DNA from: Sulfurihydrogenibium sp.
GTDB lineage: Bacteria; Aquificota; Aquificia; Aquificales; Hydrogenothermaceae
Length of the DNA stretch: 62,774 nucleotides
Direction: 5' to 3'
NCBI RefSeq assembly: GCF_028276765.1
Contig: NZ_JAPYVU010000004.1
Span: forward strand, 1-62,774
Shown here piece by piece: positions 35,013-43,922 of the stretch (its first letter is position 1; every line of letters begins with the position of its first letter). The notes beneath the pieces are model-generated. The model was given only the letters and a program-made list of their open reading frames with translations. It did no database searches and had not been told where the DNA came from. The position numbers were made by a program, and so were the translations under genes.

Positions 35013-36167
35013 ATGGATTTAAAAAATTTTAAGCTCACTGTGCCAACAGATTTTACTATTGGTATTCTTGGCGGTGGACAGCTTGGAAAAATGATTGGTT
35101 TTGAATGTAGAAAACTTGGCTTAAACGTTGTATGCCTTGACCCACACGAACAAGCTCCAGCTTCTTCTGTATGCAAACAAATAGTTGGCAGTGTAAATGA
35201 TAAAGAAAAACTGGCAAAATTAAACAATATATCAAACATTATCACATACGAAATTGAACATATAAATATAGATTCTTTAAAAGAAACAATTCCGACAGAC
35301 AAAATTTATCCATCACTAACAACTCTTGAAATCCTGCAAGACAAATACAAGCAAAGAATGTTTTTTAAAAAATATAACATTCCTCAGCCGGAATTTTTAG
35401 AAATAAAAGATATTTCAGAAATAAAAAAACATATTCCGTGCGTTCAAAAGATAAAAAAAGGTGGGTATGATGGCAGAGGTGTAGTTGTTATCAAATCAGA
35501 AGAGGATTTAAATAAAGCGTTAAAAGAAGAATCTTATATAGAATCATTAGTAGACATAGAAAAAGAAATTGCTGTCATAGTAGTTAGAAATATTAATGGA
35601 GATATTAGGATTTATCCAGTTGTTGAAATGGTATTTAATCCGGAGGGAAATCTGCTTGAATATCTTTTAGTGCCGGCAAATATTGATGAAAAACATTATA
35701 AACTTGCACAGGAAATATCAATTTCAGCTGTTGAAGCTTTGGAAGGTGTTGGAGTTTTTGGTGTTGAGTTATTCCTTACAAAAGATGGAAAAATACTTTT
35801 AAACGAAATAGCACCAAGAGTTCATAACTCAGGACACTATACAATAGAAGCCTGCGAGACAAGTCAGTTTGAACAGCTTGTCAGAGTATTAACAAACCTA
35901 CCCCTTGGCTTAACAAATCAGTATTTACCGGCTGTAATGATAAATTTACTTGGAGAAAAAGGCTACAAAGGAAAGCCAATTTATGAAAATTTAGACAAAG
36001 TTCTCGCGATAGATGGTGTATACGTTCATATTTACGGAAAATTAGAAACATTTCCGCTTAGAAAGATGGGGCACATTACAATAATAGATTATGACAAAAA
36101 CAGACTTATAGAAAAAGCAAAAGTAGTGAAAGATTTAATCAAAGTAAAAGGAGAAGTTCAGATATGA
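35013..36167 (+). CDS. purK: N5-carboxyaminoimidazole ribonucleotide synthase
   Basis: The protein (384 residues from this start) is an ATP-grasp enzyme that carboxylates AIR with bicarbonate and ATP in purine synthesis. It shows [39 protein letters not shown] and [20 protein letters not shown]. An upstream in-frame ATG at 34962 would add 17 residues but overlaps a likely -10 (TATGATATCATATTATA) and has no ribosome-binding site, so 35013 is preferred; the true start could be slightly further in. It overlaps purE by four bases. Confidence 0.93.
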   Translation: MDLKNFKLTVPTDFTIGILGGGQLGKMIGFECRKLGLNVVCLDPHEQAPASSVCKQIVGSVNDKEKLAKLNNISNIITYEIEHINIDSLKETIPTDKIYPSLTTLEILQDKYKQRMFFKKYNIPQPEFLEIKDISEIKKHIPCVQKIKKGGYDGRGVVVIKSEEDLNKALKEESYIESLVDIEKEIAVIVVRNINGDIRIYPVVEMVFNPEGNLLEYLLVPANIDEKHYKLAQEISISAVEALEGVGVFGVELFLTKDGKILLNEIAPRVHNSGHYTIEACETSQFEQLVRVLTNLPLGLTNQYLPAVMINLLGEKGYKGKPIYENLDKVLAIDGVYVHIYGKLETFPLRKMGHITIIDYDKNRLIEKAKVVKDLIKVKGEVQI

Positions 36168-36676
36168 TAGGAATTATCATGGGAAGTGATTCAGATTTAC
36201 CTGTAATGTCAAAAGCAGCTGCTATATTAGATAAATTTGAAGTTCCTTATGAGATAACAATCGTATCAGCTCACAGAACGCCGGACAGAATGTATCAGTA
36301 TGCAAAAACAGCAGAAGAAAGAGGTATTAAAGTAATCATAGCCGGAGCAGGTGGTGCAGCCCATCTTCCTGGAATGGTTGCATCATTAACACATCTTCCT
36401 GTAATTGGCGTTCCGGTAAAAACTTCTTCTTTAAATGGTCTTGATTCTTTGTTATCAATCGTTCAAATGCCGGCAGGAATACCGGTTGCAACAGTAGCCA
36501 TAAACAACGCAGAAAACGCTGCATTACTTGCTTTATCTATACTATCTACCTTTGATAAGAATATTGCAGATAAATTAAAGCAATATAAGGAAGAGCTAAA
36601 AAATAAAGTAGAAGAAAAAGCCAAAAAACTTGAAGAGATTGGTTATAAATCATATATTGAAGAGATGGGAATTTGA
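36164..36676 (+). CDS. purE: N5-CAIR mutase
   Basis: The 170-residue class I PurE has [25 protein letters not shown] with the catalytic His, and the glycine loop [16 protein letters not shown]. It moves the carboxyl group of N5-CAIR to C4. The ATG overlaps the purK stop by four bases, so the two enzymes handling the labile intermediate are coupled in translation. The length is typical. Confidence 0.96.
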   Translation: MIGIIMGSDSDLPVMSKAAAILDKFEVPYEITIVSAHRTPDRMYQYAKTAEERGIKVIIAGAGGAAHLPGMVASLTHLPVIGVPVKTSSLNGLDSLLSIVQMPAGIPVATVAINNAENAALLALSILSTFDKNIADKLKQYKEELKNKVEEKAKKLEEIGYKSYIEEMGI

Positions 36677-36693
36677 AAATAGAGGATTGGACT

Positions 36694-37080
36694 ATGAGTG
36701 ATGTAATTCCATTAAAAGCATATCAAATACTTGAAGATGCACTTGGAAAAGAGAAAGCCCAGGCATTGGTAGAAGTTTTATCAACTCATATCTCCAACGA
36801 GCTTATGAACACAAAGGAATCTTTAAAAGTAGAAATTTCCGAAGAGCTTAAAAAAGAGCTTGCTACTAAGTATGATTTAAAAATTTCAGAAGTTGAACTT
36901 AAAAAAGAAATTGACTTAGTAAGAAAAGAGATTGATTTAGTTAGGAAAGAAATTGACTTAGTAAGAAAAGACATGAAGATTATGGAAATCAGACTTATAG
37001 CTATAATAGTAATAATAAACATAATTTTTAATCCAAACGCCTTAGAGCTTTTAGGAAAGCTTTTTGGGATTATAAAATAA
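36694..37080 (+). CDS. Short coiled-coil protein with C-terminal membrane helix
   Basis: The 128-residue protein has a helical N-terminal part, a coiled coil with three tandem EIDLVRK heptads (36907-36969, 21 bp each), and a hydrophobic C-terminal segment (IAIIVIINIIF) that may be a membrane anchor. The layout resembles DUF1640/CCDC90-like proteins. The ATG at 36694 is preferred over the TTG at 36673, because GAGG is at 36682-36685. It lies between purE and ffh; its function is unknown. Confidence 0.65.
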   Translation: MSDVIPLKAYQILEDALGKEKAQALVEVLSTHISNELMNTKESLKVEISEELKKELATKYDLKISEVELKKEIDLVRKEIDLVRKEIDLVRKDMKIMEIRLIAIIVIINIIFNPNALELLGKLFGIIK

Positions 37081-37094
37081 ACAGGAGGTTATAA

Positions 37095-38429
37095 ATGTTT
37101 GAACTTTTAACAGAAAAGTTTAGCTCAGTAGTTGAAAAATTAAGAGGCGTTAAAAAAATAGATGAAAAAACTCTTGATGAAGCACTTAAAGATATAAGAA
37201 CAGCTTTATTAGAGGCTGATGTTAATGTTGATGTTGTAAAAGAGTTTATCTCTGATATAAAACAAAAAGTTCTTGGGCAAGAACTTATAAAGGGTCTTTC
37301 TGTCGGTGAGACAATTATTAAACTAATCTATGATGAAACAATAAAAATTCTTGGTGGAGAAGAGCCACCAACGCTTGCAAAACCAGACAATCCACCGGCA
37401 ATAATAATGTTGGTTGGTCTGCAAGGTACCGGAAAAACTACAACAGCAGGTAAGCTTGCAAAATATCTTAAATCAAAAGGTTATAGGGTCGGTGTTGCTT
37501 CTACAGACGTAAGAAGACCGGCGGCAGCAAAGCAGTTATGCACCCTTGCCCAATCTATAGATATACCTTGTTTTGTTGATGAGGAAGAAAAAGATGTATT
37601 AAAACTTACAGAAAAAGTTATCCAAGATGCTAAAAAACAAGGATTTTCTTACATAATATTAGACACTGCCGGAAGATTACATATAGACCAAGAATTAATG
37701 GAAGAGTTAAGGAAAATAAAAGAAAAAGTCAAACCGGCTGAAGTTTTATACGTAGCAGACGCAATGCAAGGTCAAGATGCAATCACGACCGCAGAAGAAT
37801 TTCATAAAGCCGTTGGACTTACCGGCGTAATCCTAACAAAGCTCGATGGTGATGCAAAAGGTGGTATCGCTCTATCGGTTAGGAAAGTTCTTGGAGTTCC
37901 AATCAAATTTATTGGAACAGGAGAAAAAATTGAAAATTTAGAGCCATTTTATCCAGATAGAATAGCTCAAAGAATACTTGGTCTTGGTGACATACAAACA
38001 TTGATTGAAAAAATGCAGGCTGCTATTGAAGAAGACAAAGCCAAACAAATGGCAGAAAAAATTATGAATGCAGAATTTACTTTAGAAGATTTAAGAGACC
38101 AAATTAGAATGATTAGAAATCTTGGACCTATAGAGCAGATTTTAAAGATGATTCCAGGCGTGGGAAGTAAGATAAAAGATTTAAAAGTAGATGAAAAACA
38201 GCTTGTAAAAATAGAAGCTATTATCAATTCAATGACTCCAGAAGAAAGAGCGAAACCATACATAATAAACAGTAGCAGAAAGAGAAGAATAGCAAGAGGT
38301 AGCGGAACTACGATTTTAGATGTTAACAAAGTTTTAAAACAGTATGAAGAGATGAGAAAAATGATGAAGAAAATGAAAAAAATATCTAAAGGCGGAGGGC
38401 TTAATCTACCGTTTAAATTGCCATTTTGA
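37095..38429 (+). CDS. ffh: Signal recognition particle protein Ffh
   Basis: The 444-residue SRP54 GTPase has the four-helix N domain (1-85), the G domain with G1 GLQGTGKT (108-115), DTAGRLHID and TKLDGDAKGG, and the M domain (about 300-444) with SRKRRIARGSGT, which binds SRP RNA. The Met-rich finger is short and the C-terminus ends KISKGGGLNLPFKLPF. SRP targets nascent membrane proteins to FtsY and SecYEG. It has AGGAGG nine bases upstream. Confidence 0.97.
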   Translation: MFELLTEKFSSVVEKLRGVKKIDEKTLDEALKDIRTALLEADVNVDVVKEFISDIKQKVLGQELIKGLSVGETIIKLIYDETIKILGGEEPPTLAKPDNPPAIIMLVGLQGTGKTTTAGKLAKYLKSKGYRVGVASTDVRRPAAAKQLCTLAQSIDIPCFVDEEEKDVLKLTEKVIQDAKKQGFSYIILDTAGRLHIDQELMEELRKIKEKVKPAEVLYVADAMQGQDAITTAEEFHKAVGLTGVILTKLDGDAKGGIALSVRKVLGVPIKFIGTGEKIENLEPFYPDRIAQRILGLGDIQTLIEKMQAAIEEDKAKQMAEKIMNAEFTLEDLRDQIRMIRNLGPIEQILKMIPGVGSKIKDLKVDEKQLVKIEAIINSMTPEERAKPYIINSSRKRRIARGSGTTILDVNKVLKQYEEMRKMMKKMKKISKGGGLNLPFKLPF

Positions 38430-38456
38430 TTAACTTACAGAAAGAATAAGTAGGAG

Positions 38457-38578
38457 ATTTAAAATTTTTGTAAGTTTACCTTTCCGTGTCATCTTAAGGC
38501 TGTAAGCCGAAGGATCTCCTCTTTTAAAAATTGATAAAATACGAGATTCTTCGCTTGACTGCAGAATATCTATCACTC
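38457..38578 (+). repeat. Family A repeat, right end lost
   Basis: The left segment TTTAAAATTTTTGTAAGTTTACC and arm TGTCATCTTAAGGC ... GCCGAAGGATCTCC are followed by a partial right arm GAGATTCTTCGC ... TGCAGAAT. The outer right end is missing. It lies between the convergent ffh and mfd genes, whose stop codons are 150 bp apart, and may act as a two-way terminator. Confidence 0.6.
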
Positions 38579-41389
38579 TTAGTTTTTTACACCTTCCAAT
38601 ATTTTCTCTTTTAGCTCTTCTAAGCTTTCTACATGAAAAATGATTTTTTCTTTTTCAATTTTGATAGGATTTAGATTTTCTATAAGCTTTAATATTACTT
38701 CCGGATTTGTTTGGTCTGATAGTTGTAAGTAAGCTAAATCTGATTTCATATGAAGTTTTTTTATTTTTAACTGGGATAGTAGTTTTTTTATCTCCGAGGC
38801 AACTAAGTATAAATCGAATGCTTTTGGTAAATCATTGTAGAATTCTTTTAGGTATTTTCTTAATTTTTCTATCTCTTCATAATCTTCTGCTTTTGATACA
38901 GCCATGTATATGTTTAGCCTTTCTGTTGGGTCTTTAATAAAATCTTGTGGAATGTAATAATCAAAATCTATCTCTATTTCGGTTTCAAACTCTTTTTCTC
39001 CCATTTCCTCGTTGATAGCTTCCTTTAAAAGTTTAACGTAGTAATCAAAGCCTAAGGATTTTATAAAACCGCTTTGTTCAACCCCGAGAATATTTCCTGG
39101 TCCTCTTATTTGCATATCTTCAATAGATACTTTTAAGCCTGAACCCGGTCTTGTTAGTTTTAAAAGTGTATCGATTCTTCTTTTTGCATCTTTTGTTATT
39201 TCTTTTGGAACTATCAAATAGCAGTAAGCTTGGATATTACCTCTTCCAACTCTTCCTCTTAAATGATAAAGCTGTGCAAGTCCAAACAAATCAGCTCTAT
39301 CTACGATTAACGTGTTAGCTGTTGGAATGTCTATTCCTGTTTCAATAATAGAAGTAGAAACTAAAACGTTTGTTTTTCCTTCTAAGAAATCGATAATCTT
39401 TTTTTCTATCTCGGAGGGCTTCATTTTACCATGTATAAAGTCTATTTTTGCTTTTTTGACTAAGTTTTTTAAAAAATCTACTGTTTCTTTGATTGTCTCT
39501 ATTCTGTTATGTAGATAAAAAACCTGTCCGTTTCTGTCTATTTCAAATTCAATAGCTTTTTTTATAAGCTCTTCATCAAAATTTGAGACATATGTTTTTA
39601 TCTCATACCGTCCTTCCGGCGGTGTGTTTAAAACTGATATATCTTTTAATCCTGAAAGTGCCATGTTTAACGTTCTTGGAATTGGCGTTGCAGTTAAGTA
39701 TAAAGTATCTACACTTTCTCTTATCTGTCTTATTTTTTCTTTTGCTTTTACTCCAAATCTATGCTCCTCATCAATCACAAGGAGCCCAAGCTTATTAAAA
39801 GATAAGTTAGTATGTAAGATTTTATGAGTTGCTACCAAAACGTCTATTTTTCCTTCTTCAAAAGCTTTTATTGTACTATCATTTTCCTTTTTTGATTTTA
39901 ATCTTGAAAGATTTTCTACGATTATTCCGTAAGGTTCAAGCCTTTCTTTTAATTTTTTATAATGCTGATAAGCAAGGACAGTAGTTGGAACCAAAAGCAA
40001 AGCTTGGTATCCATTTATTACAGATATAAAAATACCTCTGATGGCTACTTCTGTTTTACCAAAGCCAACATCTCCGCATATTAGCCTTTCCATTGGCTTT
40101 GGCTTTGAAAAATCGCTTTTTATGTCTTTTATGGCTTTTATTTGGTCTGGTGTTTCTACAAATGGAAACTCTCTTTCAAACTTGCTTATTAGCTCATCAT
40201 CTGTTTTTAATGGGGGTCTGTATGTATTTTGTCTTTTTGAATAGATCTCTAACAGATTTTTTGCAATATTTTTCAAAGACTCTTTAACTTTTTTCTTTAG
40301 ATTTCTCCAAGAAGTACCACCGATTTTATCAATCTGAATGATAGAGTTGGTTTTATATTTATGAATTTTATCAAAATGAAGGTATGATACATAAACCTTC
40401 TCATCGCCTGCATACTCAAGAATCATAAAATCATAAACTTTTCCTCTAATCTCTCTTGTCTCTATCCCTCTGTAGATACCTATCCCAAAATCCTCATGAA
40501 TTATATAATCACCTTCTTTTAACGGCTCAACGTCTAACTCTAACTTCTCTTCAACCTCTGGCAGGAAAGCTGTTTTTTCGTTAAGTAGTACAAGCTCTTT
40601 TTTTAACGGAATTTTATAGACAGCAAACTCTTGTGTAATATCTTTTATAGTTCCAACCTCAGGATTAGAAAATTTTGAGAAAAATTGGCTTTTGACAGGT
40701 AAATTTAAGTCTTCATATATATCTAAGGTATAAACATCGTTTTTTAAATAATCTCTAAAAAGGCTATTTTCCTGATCTTCAAAAATAAGTGGTGCTTGTG
40801 ATTTGATGTTAAAGTCATAAAGCGGCAAAATGAATATTTCTTCTATTTCTTTTCTTGTTAAGATTTTTGATTTTAGAAAGATGTTTTCTATTGTATCACC
40901 GAAAAAATCTATATCTACTATACCTACCTTGGGAATGTTTATAGATAAAAAGCCACCTTTTACAGAAAATTCCCCTTCATTTTCCGGAAAATCTTCTCTT
41001 ATGTATCCAAGTTTATAAAGCTTTTCTATCAAAAACTCTCTGTTTAATTCTCCGTTTTTCTTTATATTGATGATGTTTTTTAAGAAATTTTCTTTTGTTC
41101 TAACCTTTACACTTAAAGCATCTTTGGAAAATACCAAAATCCAACTTTTTCCTGCTAAGATTTTATAGATAGCATAATTTCTCTCAATCTGACTTAAAAG
41201 GTCCAATTTTTCTTGAGAAGATGGAAAATGAATAATTTCAAAGTCTTTTTTGAAGAAATCCTTATAAGCCTTAAGATTTAAAAAGCTTTCTTTTGCAGAC
41301 TTTTCAGAGCCTGTTATCAAAAATAAAGGCTTCTCTTTTTGAGTAAGCAAATATTCACAATATGAACTGTTGCCTGTGTATACTTTCAT
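38579..41389 (-). CDS. mfd: Transcription-repair coupling factor Mfd
   Basis: The 936-residue protein displaces RNA polymerase stalled at lesions and recruits UvrA. A shortened UvrB-like N-terminal part holds GYIREDFPENEGEFSVKGG (about 128-146). Then come the CarD-like RNA-polymerase-interaction domain (about 290-345: EGDYIIHEDFGIGIYRG), the SF2 translocase with Walker A GDVGFGKT (439-446) and DEEH (VIDEEHRFG), and the C-terminal TRCF domain (YYIPQDFIKDPTERLNIY). E. coli Mfd has 1148 residues; most of the difference is in front of the CarD-like domain, where the UvrA-binding module resides. Confidence 0.94.
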   Translation of the reverse strand: MKVYTGNSSYCEYLLTQKEKPLFLITGSEKSAKESFLNLKAYKDFFKKDFEIIHFPSSQEKLDLLSQIERNYAIYKILAGKSWILVFSKDALSVKVRTKENFLKNIINIKKNGELNREFLIEKLYKLGYIREDFPENEGEFSVKGGFLSINIPKVGIVDIDFFGDTIENIFLKSKILTRKEIEEIFILPLYDFNIKSQAPLIFEDQENSLFRDYLKNDVYTLDIYEDLNLPVKSQFFSKFSNPEVGTIKDITQEFAVYKIPLKKELVLLNEKTAFLPEVEEKLELDVEPLKEGDYIIHEDFGIGIYRGIETREIRGKVYDFMILEYAGDEKVYVSYLHFDKIHKYKTNSIIQIDKIGGTSWRNLKKKVKESLKNIAKNLLEIYSKRQNTYRPPLKTDDELISKFEREFPFVETPDQIKAIKDIKSDFSKPKPMERLICGDVGFGKTEVAIRGIFISVINGYQALLLVPTTVLAYQHYKKLKERLEPYGIIVENLSRLKSKKENDSTIKAFEEGKIDVLVATHKILHTNLSFNKLGLLVIDEEHRFGVKAKEKIRQIRESVDTLYLTATPIPRTLNMALSGLKDISVLNTPPEGRYEIKTYVSNFDEELIKKAIEFEIDRNGQVFYLHNRIETIKETVDFLKNLVKKAKIDFIHGKMKPSEIEKKIIDFLEGKTNVLVSTSIIETGIDIPTANTLIVDRADLFGLAQLYHLRGRVGRGNIQAYCYLIVPKEITKDAKRRIDTLLKLTRPGSGLKVSIEDMQIRGPGNILGVEQSGFIKSLGFDYYVKLLKEAINEEMGEKEFETEIEIDFDYYIPQDFIKDPTERLNIYMAVSKAEDYEEIEKLRKYLKEFYNDLPKAFDLYLVASEIKKLLSQLKIKKLHMKSDLAYLQLSDQTNPEVILKLIENLNPIKIEKEKIIFHVESLEELKEKILEGVKN

Positions 41390-41455
41390 AACATGCTATT
41401 ATACATTAAATACAAGCATTTTATCAAAAATTTATATTGTCTAAAGATTAATCTT

Positions 41456-41865
41456 TTGAGAGTATAACTCTTTTCCAAGCAAAGAATCTCCGCCTTTTTC
41501 TTCATTATTAAAAAGACTTTAAAAAGCTCAATAAGAGTGCTGTAAAAATTTTCGTAAGCTTACCTTTTCGTGTCCTCCTGAGGGCTTTAGCCCGAAGGAT
41601 CTCCTCTTTTAAAAATAAGAAAAAATGAGATTTTTTGCCGGCTGCAGAATAAGGTTATCCTTTCCCTGATGCTTATCATTCAACCTTTTCCTATAATTCT
41701 GAGGATTTCAGTTCGATGAATCTCATTTTTAATCCAATATATTCTTGGAGGATGAAACTGCTTGCAAGAATCCATGCTGTCATTCTAAAGCCGTCACGAA
41801 ACTTCTTGTTGGATGACAAAAGAACCGATGACGTCATTCTAAAAATTTTAAAACAACTTTAAAAA
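41456..41865. repeat. Cluster of decayed family A repeat copies
   Basis: At least two degenerate elements lie in the 487-bp gap between lepA and mfd. One has GAGTGCTGTAAAAATTTTCG, then CTCCTGAGGGCTTTAGCCCGAAGGAT and a right arm GCCGGCTGCAGAATA. Another shows TTCTGAGGATTTCAG ... GATGAATCTC and, later, GTCATTCTAAAGCCGTCACGAA. No coding potential was found in the remainder. Confidence 0.6.
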
Positions 41866-41876
41866 ACTTCCTCATT

Positions 41877-43652
41877 TCAATCTGCTTTTAGTATGCTTAA
41901 AAATGCCTCTTGTGGAAGTTCTACTTTACCAAACTGTTTCATTCTTTTTTTACCCTCTTTTTGTTTTTCGAGGAGTTTTTTCTTCCTTGTAATATCTCCA
42001 CCATAACATTTTGCCAATACATCACTTCTAAGTGGTGCTACCCTGTTTGATGCGATAATTTTTGAACCTATCGCTGCCTGTATTTTTACTTCAAAAAGCT
42101 GTCTTGGAATAACTTCTTTCATTTTATCAACTAAATTTCTTCCTACTCTGTATGCCTTATCTCTGTGAACTATGAATGACAAAGCATCTACCGGCTCGCC
42201 GTTGATGAGAATGTCCATTTTGACTAAATCACCTTCTCTATAGCCTATAAATTCATAATCAAAAGATGCATAACCTCTTGAAACTGTTTTTAGTTTATCA
42301 TGAAAGTCAAACAAAACCTCTCCAAGTGGAATTTCGTATCTAAGTAAAACTGTTTTTTGGTCTATGTATTCAAAGCCTTTTTGAATTCCTCTTTTTTCTT
42401 GTACAAGCTGCATAATTGAACCAACATAATCATTTGGTGTAATGATGCTTGCTTCTATGTATGGCTCTAAAATTTTGTCTATTTCGTTTGGATTTGGAAG
42501 TTGAGATGGATTTCTTACTTCTATTTCCTTTCCTTTTGTTGTGATTACTTTATAAATAACGTTTGGTGCAGTTGTGATTAGTTCTATATCATACTCTCTT
42601 TCAAGTCTTTCTTGAACAATTTCAAGATGAAGCAGACCTAAAAATCCACATCTAAATCCCATTCCAAGTGCTGGAGAAGATTCTACTTCGTAGGTTAATG
42701 CTGCATCATTTATAGAGTATCTTTCTAATGCATCTCTCATATCTTCAAAGGTTGTGTTTCCGGTTGGATACAATCCGGCGTATACCATAGGCTTTGCCGG
42801 TCTAAATCCTTCAACCGGTTTATCTGTTGGTCTTTTTGCATCTGTTATAGTGTCTCCAACTCTGATATCTCTAACGTCTTTGATAGCTGCTGCAACGTAA
42901 CCAACATCTCCGGCTTTTAGGCCATCAAGCTTTGTCATTTTCGGTGTTTGTGCTCCAACCTCTGTGACTTCAAACTCTTTTCCTGTTGACATTAATCTAA
43001 TTCTTGTTCCTACTTTGACTTCCCCATCAATAACTCTTATGAATGCTACAGCTCCTCTGTATGGGTCGTAGTAAGAGTCAAAGATTAAAGCTTTTAATGG
43101 TTTATTTTCATCGCCTTTTGGTGGTGGTATTCTTTTGACTATTGCTTCTAATATATCCTCTATTCCTATGCCTGCCTTCCCTGATGCTAAAATTGCTCCT
43201 TCTGGGTCAAGTCCTAAAACTTCTGCAATCTGCGTTTTTATTCTTTCTACGTCAGCAGATGGAAGGTCTATTTTGTTTATGACCGGTATTATTTCAAGGT
43301 TTAGGTTTAATGCTTGCCAAAATGTAGCTATGGTTTGGGCTTCAATTCCTTGGGTTGCATCTATGAGTAATAATGCTCCTTCGCAAGCTGCTAATGACCT
43401 TGATACTTCATATCCAAAGTCTACGTGTCCGGGTGTATCTATCAAATGTAGTGTATAATCTTTATACTTTAATCTAACTGCTTGGAGTTTTATAGTGATT
43501 CCTCTTTCTCTTTCTATGTCAAGGGTGTCTAAAAGCTGTTCTTTCATTTCTCTTTTTTCTAACCCACCTGTAAACTCAATAAGTCTATCTGCCAAGGTTG
43601 ATTTTCCATGGTCTACATGGGCTATTATAGAAAAGTTTCTGATTTTTTCCAT
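41877..43652 (-). CDS. lepA: Elongation factor 4 (LepA)
   Basis: The ribosomal GTPase (about 591 residues) has G1 AHVDHGKST just after the start, [10 protein letters not shown] (switch I), DTPGHVDF (G3) and NKIDLP (G4), and the LepA C-terminal domain ([16 protein letters not shown]). It back-translocates or remodels stalled ribosomes. The ATG at 43652 is chosen because family members start [12 protein letters not shown]; a longer frame from a TTG at 43679 adds nine residues without support. The upstream region is a decayed direct duplication of its own first 150 bp. Confidence 0.95.
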   Translation of the reverse strand: MEKIRNFSIIAHVDHGKSTLADRLIEFTGGLEKREMKEQLLDTLDIERERGITIKLQAVRLKYKDYTLHLIDTPGHVDFGYEVSRSLAACEGALLLIDATQGIEAQTIATFWQALNLNLEIIPVINKIDLPSADVERIKTQIAEVLGLDPEGAILASGKAGIGIEDILEAIVKRIPPPKGDENKPLKALIFDSYYDPYRGAVAFIRVIDGEVKVGTRIRLMSTGKEFEVTEVGAQTPKMTKLDGLKAGDVGYVAAAIKDVRDIRVGDTITDAKRPTDKPVEGFRPAKPMVYAGLYPTGNTTFEDMRDALERYSINDAALTYEVESSPALGMGFRCGFLGLLHLEIVQERLEREYDIELITTAPNVIYKVITTKGKEIEVRNPSQLPNPNEIDKILEPYIEASIITPNDYVGSIMQLVQEKRGIQKGFEYIDQKTVLLRYEIPLGEVLFDFHDKLKTVSRGYASFDYEFIGYREGDLVKMDILINGEPVDALSFIVHRDKAYRVGRNLVDKMKEVIPRQLFEVKIQAAIGSKIIASNRVAPLRSDVLAKCYGGDITRKKKLLEKQKEGKKRMKQFGKVELPQEAFLSILKAD

Positions 43653-43866
43653 TCTCTCGCTCAAATTCCTACACCTCAACAGTAATTCCTCTTTCTCTTT
43701 CTATACTATAAAAGTATCTAAGAGTTGCTCTTTCATTTCTCTTTTTTTGCATCCACCTTTAAAACTCAATAAGCCGTATGCCAAGGTTGATTTTCCAATG
43801 ACCACCAGGGCTATTATAGAAAAGTTTCTAATTTTTTCCATTATCTCGCTCAAATTCCTACACCTC
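43494..43866 (-). repeat. Tandem direct duplication of the lepA 5' end
   Basis: Copy 1 (43494-43677) covers the upstream GTGTAGGAATTTGAGCGAGA segment and the first ~53 codons of lepA. Copy 2 (43681-43866) is the same segment with scattered substitutions and one two-base insertion. The two lie head to tail, three bases apart. Confidence 0.9.
43701..43841 (-). pseudogene. Decayed copy of the lepA N-terminus
   Basis: Translation gives 46 residues starting [20 protein letters not shown] and ending [14 protein letters not shown] before a stop. The alignment to LepA is continuous, but the G1 histidine and aspartate (HVDHGKS) have become LVVIGKS, and a two-base insertion then breaks the frame. It still has the same upstream sequence as lepA, so it may be translated into a dead peptide. 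It lies in the lepA leader, between the likely promoter and the real start. Confidence 0.85.
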
Positions 43867-43878
43867 TTTGGCAAAATT

Positions 43879-43907
43879 GTATAATATTATAATCTATTAA
43901 CTTTCAA
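43879..43907 (-). promoter_or_regulatory. Probable lepA promoter (divergent region)
   Basis: On the minus strand TTGAAA (43902-43907), a 17-bp spacer and TTATAC (43879-43884) fit sigma-70 well. TATAAT boxes at 43880-43885 and 43888-43893 on the plus strand could serve mrcA. Transcription from here would place the dead lepA copy in the leader of lepA mRNA. Confidence 0.45.
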
Positions 43908-43922
43908 CTAAAAGGACAGATT

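Noticed and set aside
36786..37022. 78-residue minus-strand frame rich in repeated FLTKSIS
   Set aside because: It is the antisense reading of the EIDLVRK heptad repeats in the coiled-coil gene.
39583..39827. Two overlapping plus-strand frames inside mfd
   Set aside because: They are antisense to the conserved helicase region and have no start-site signals.
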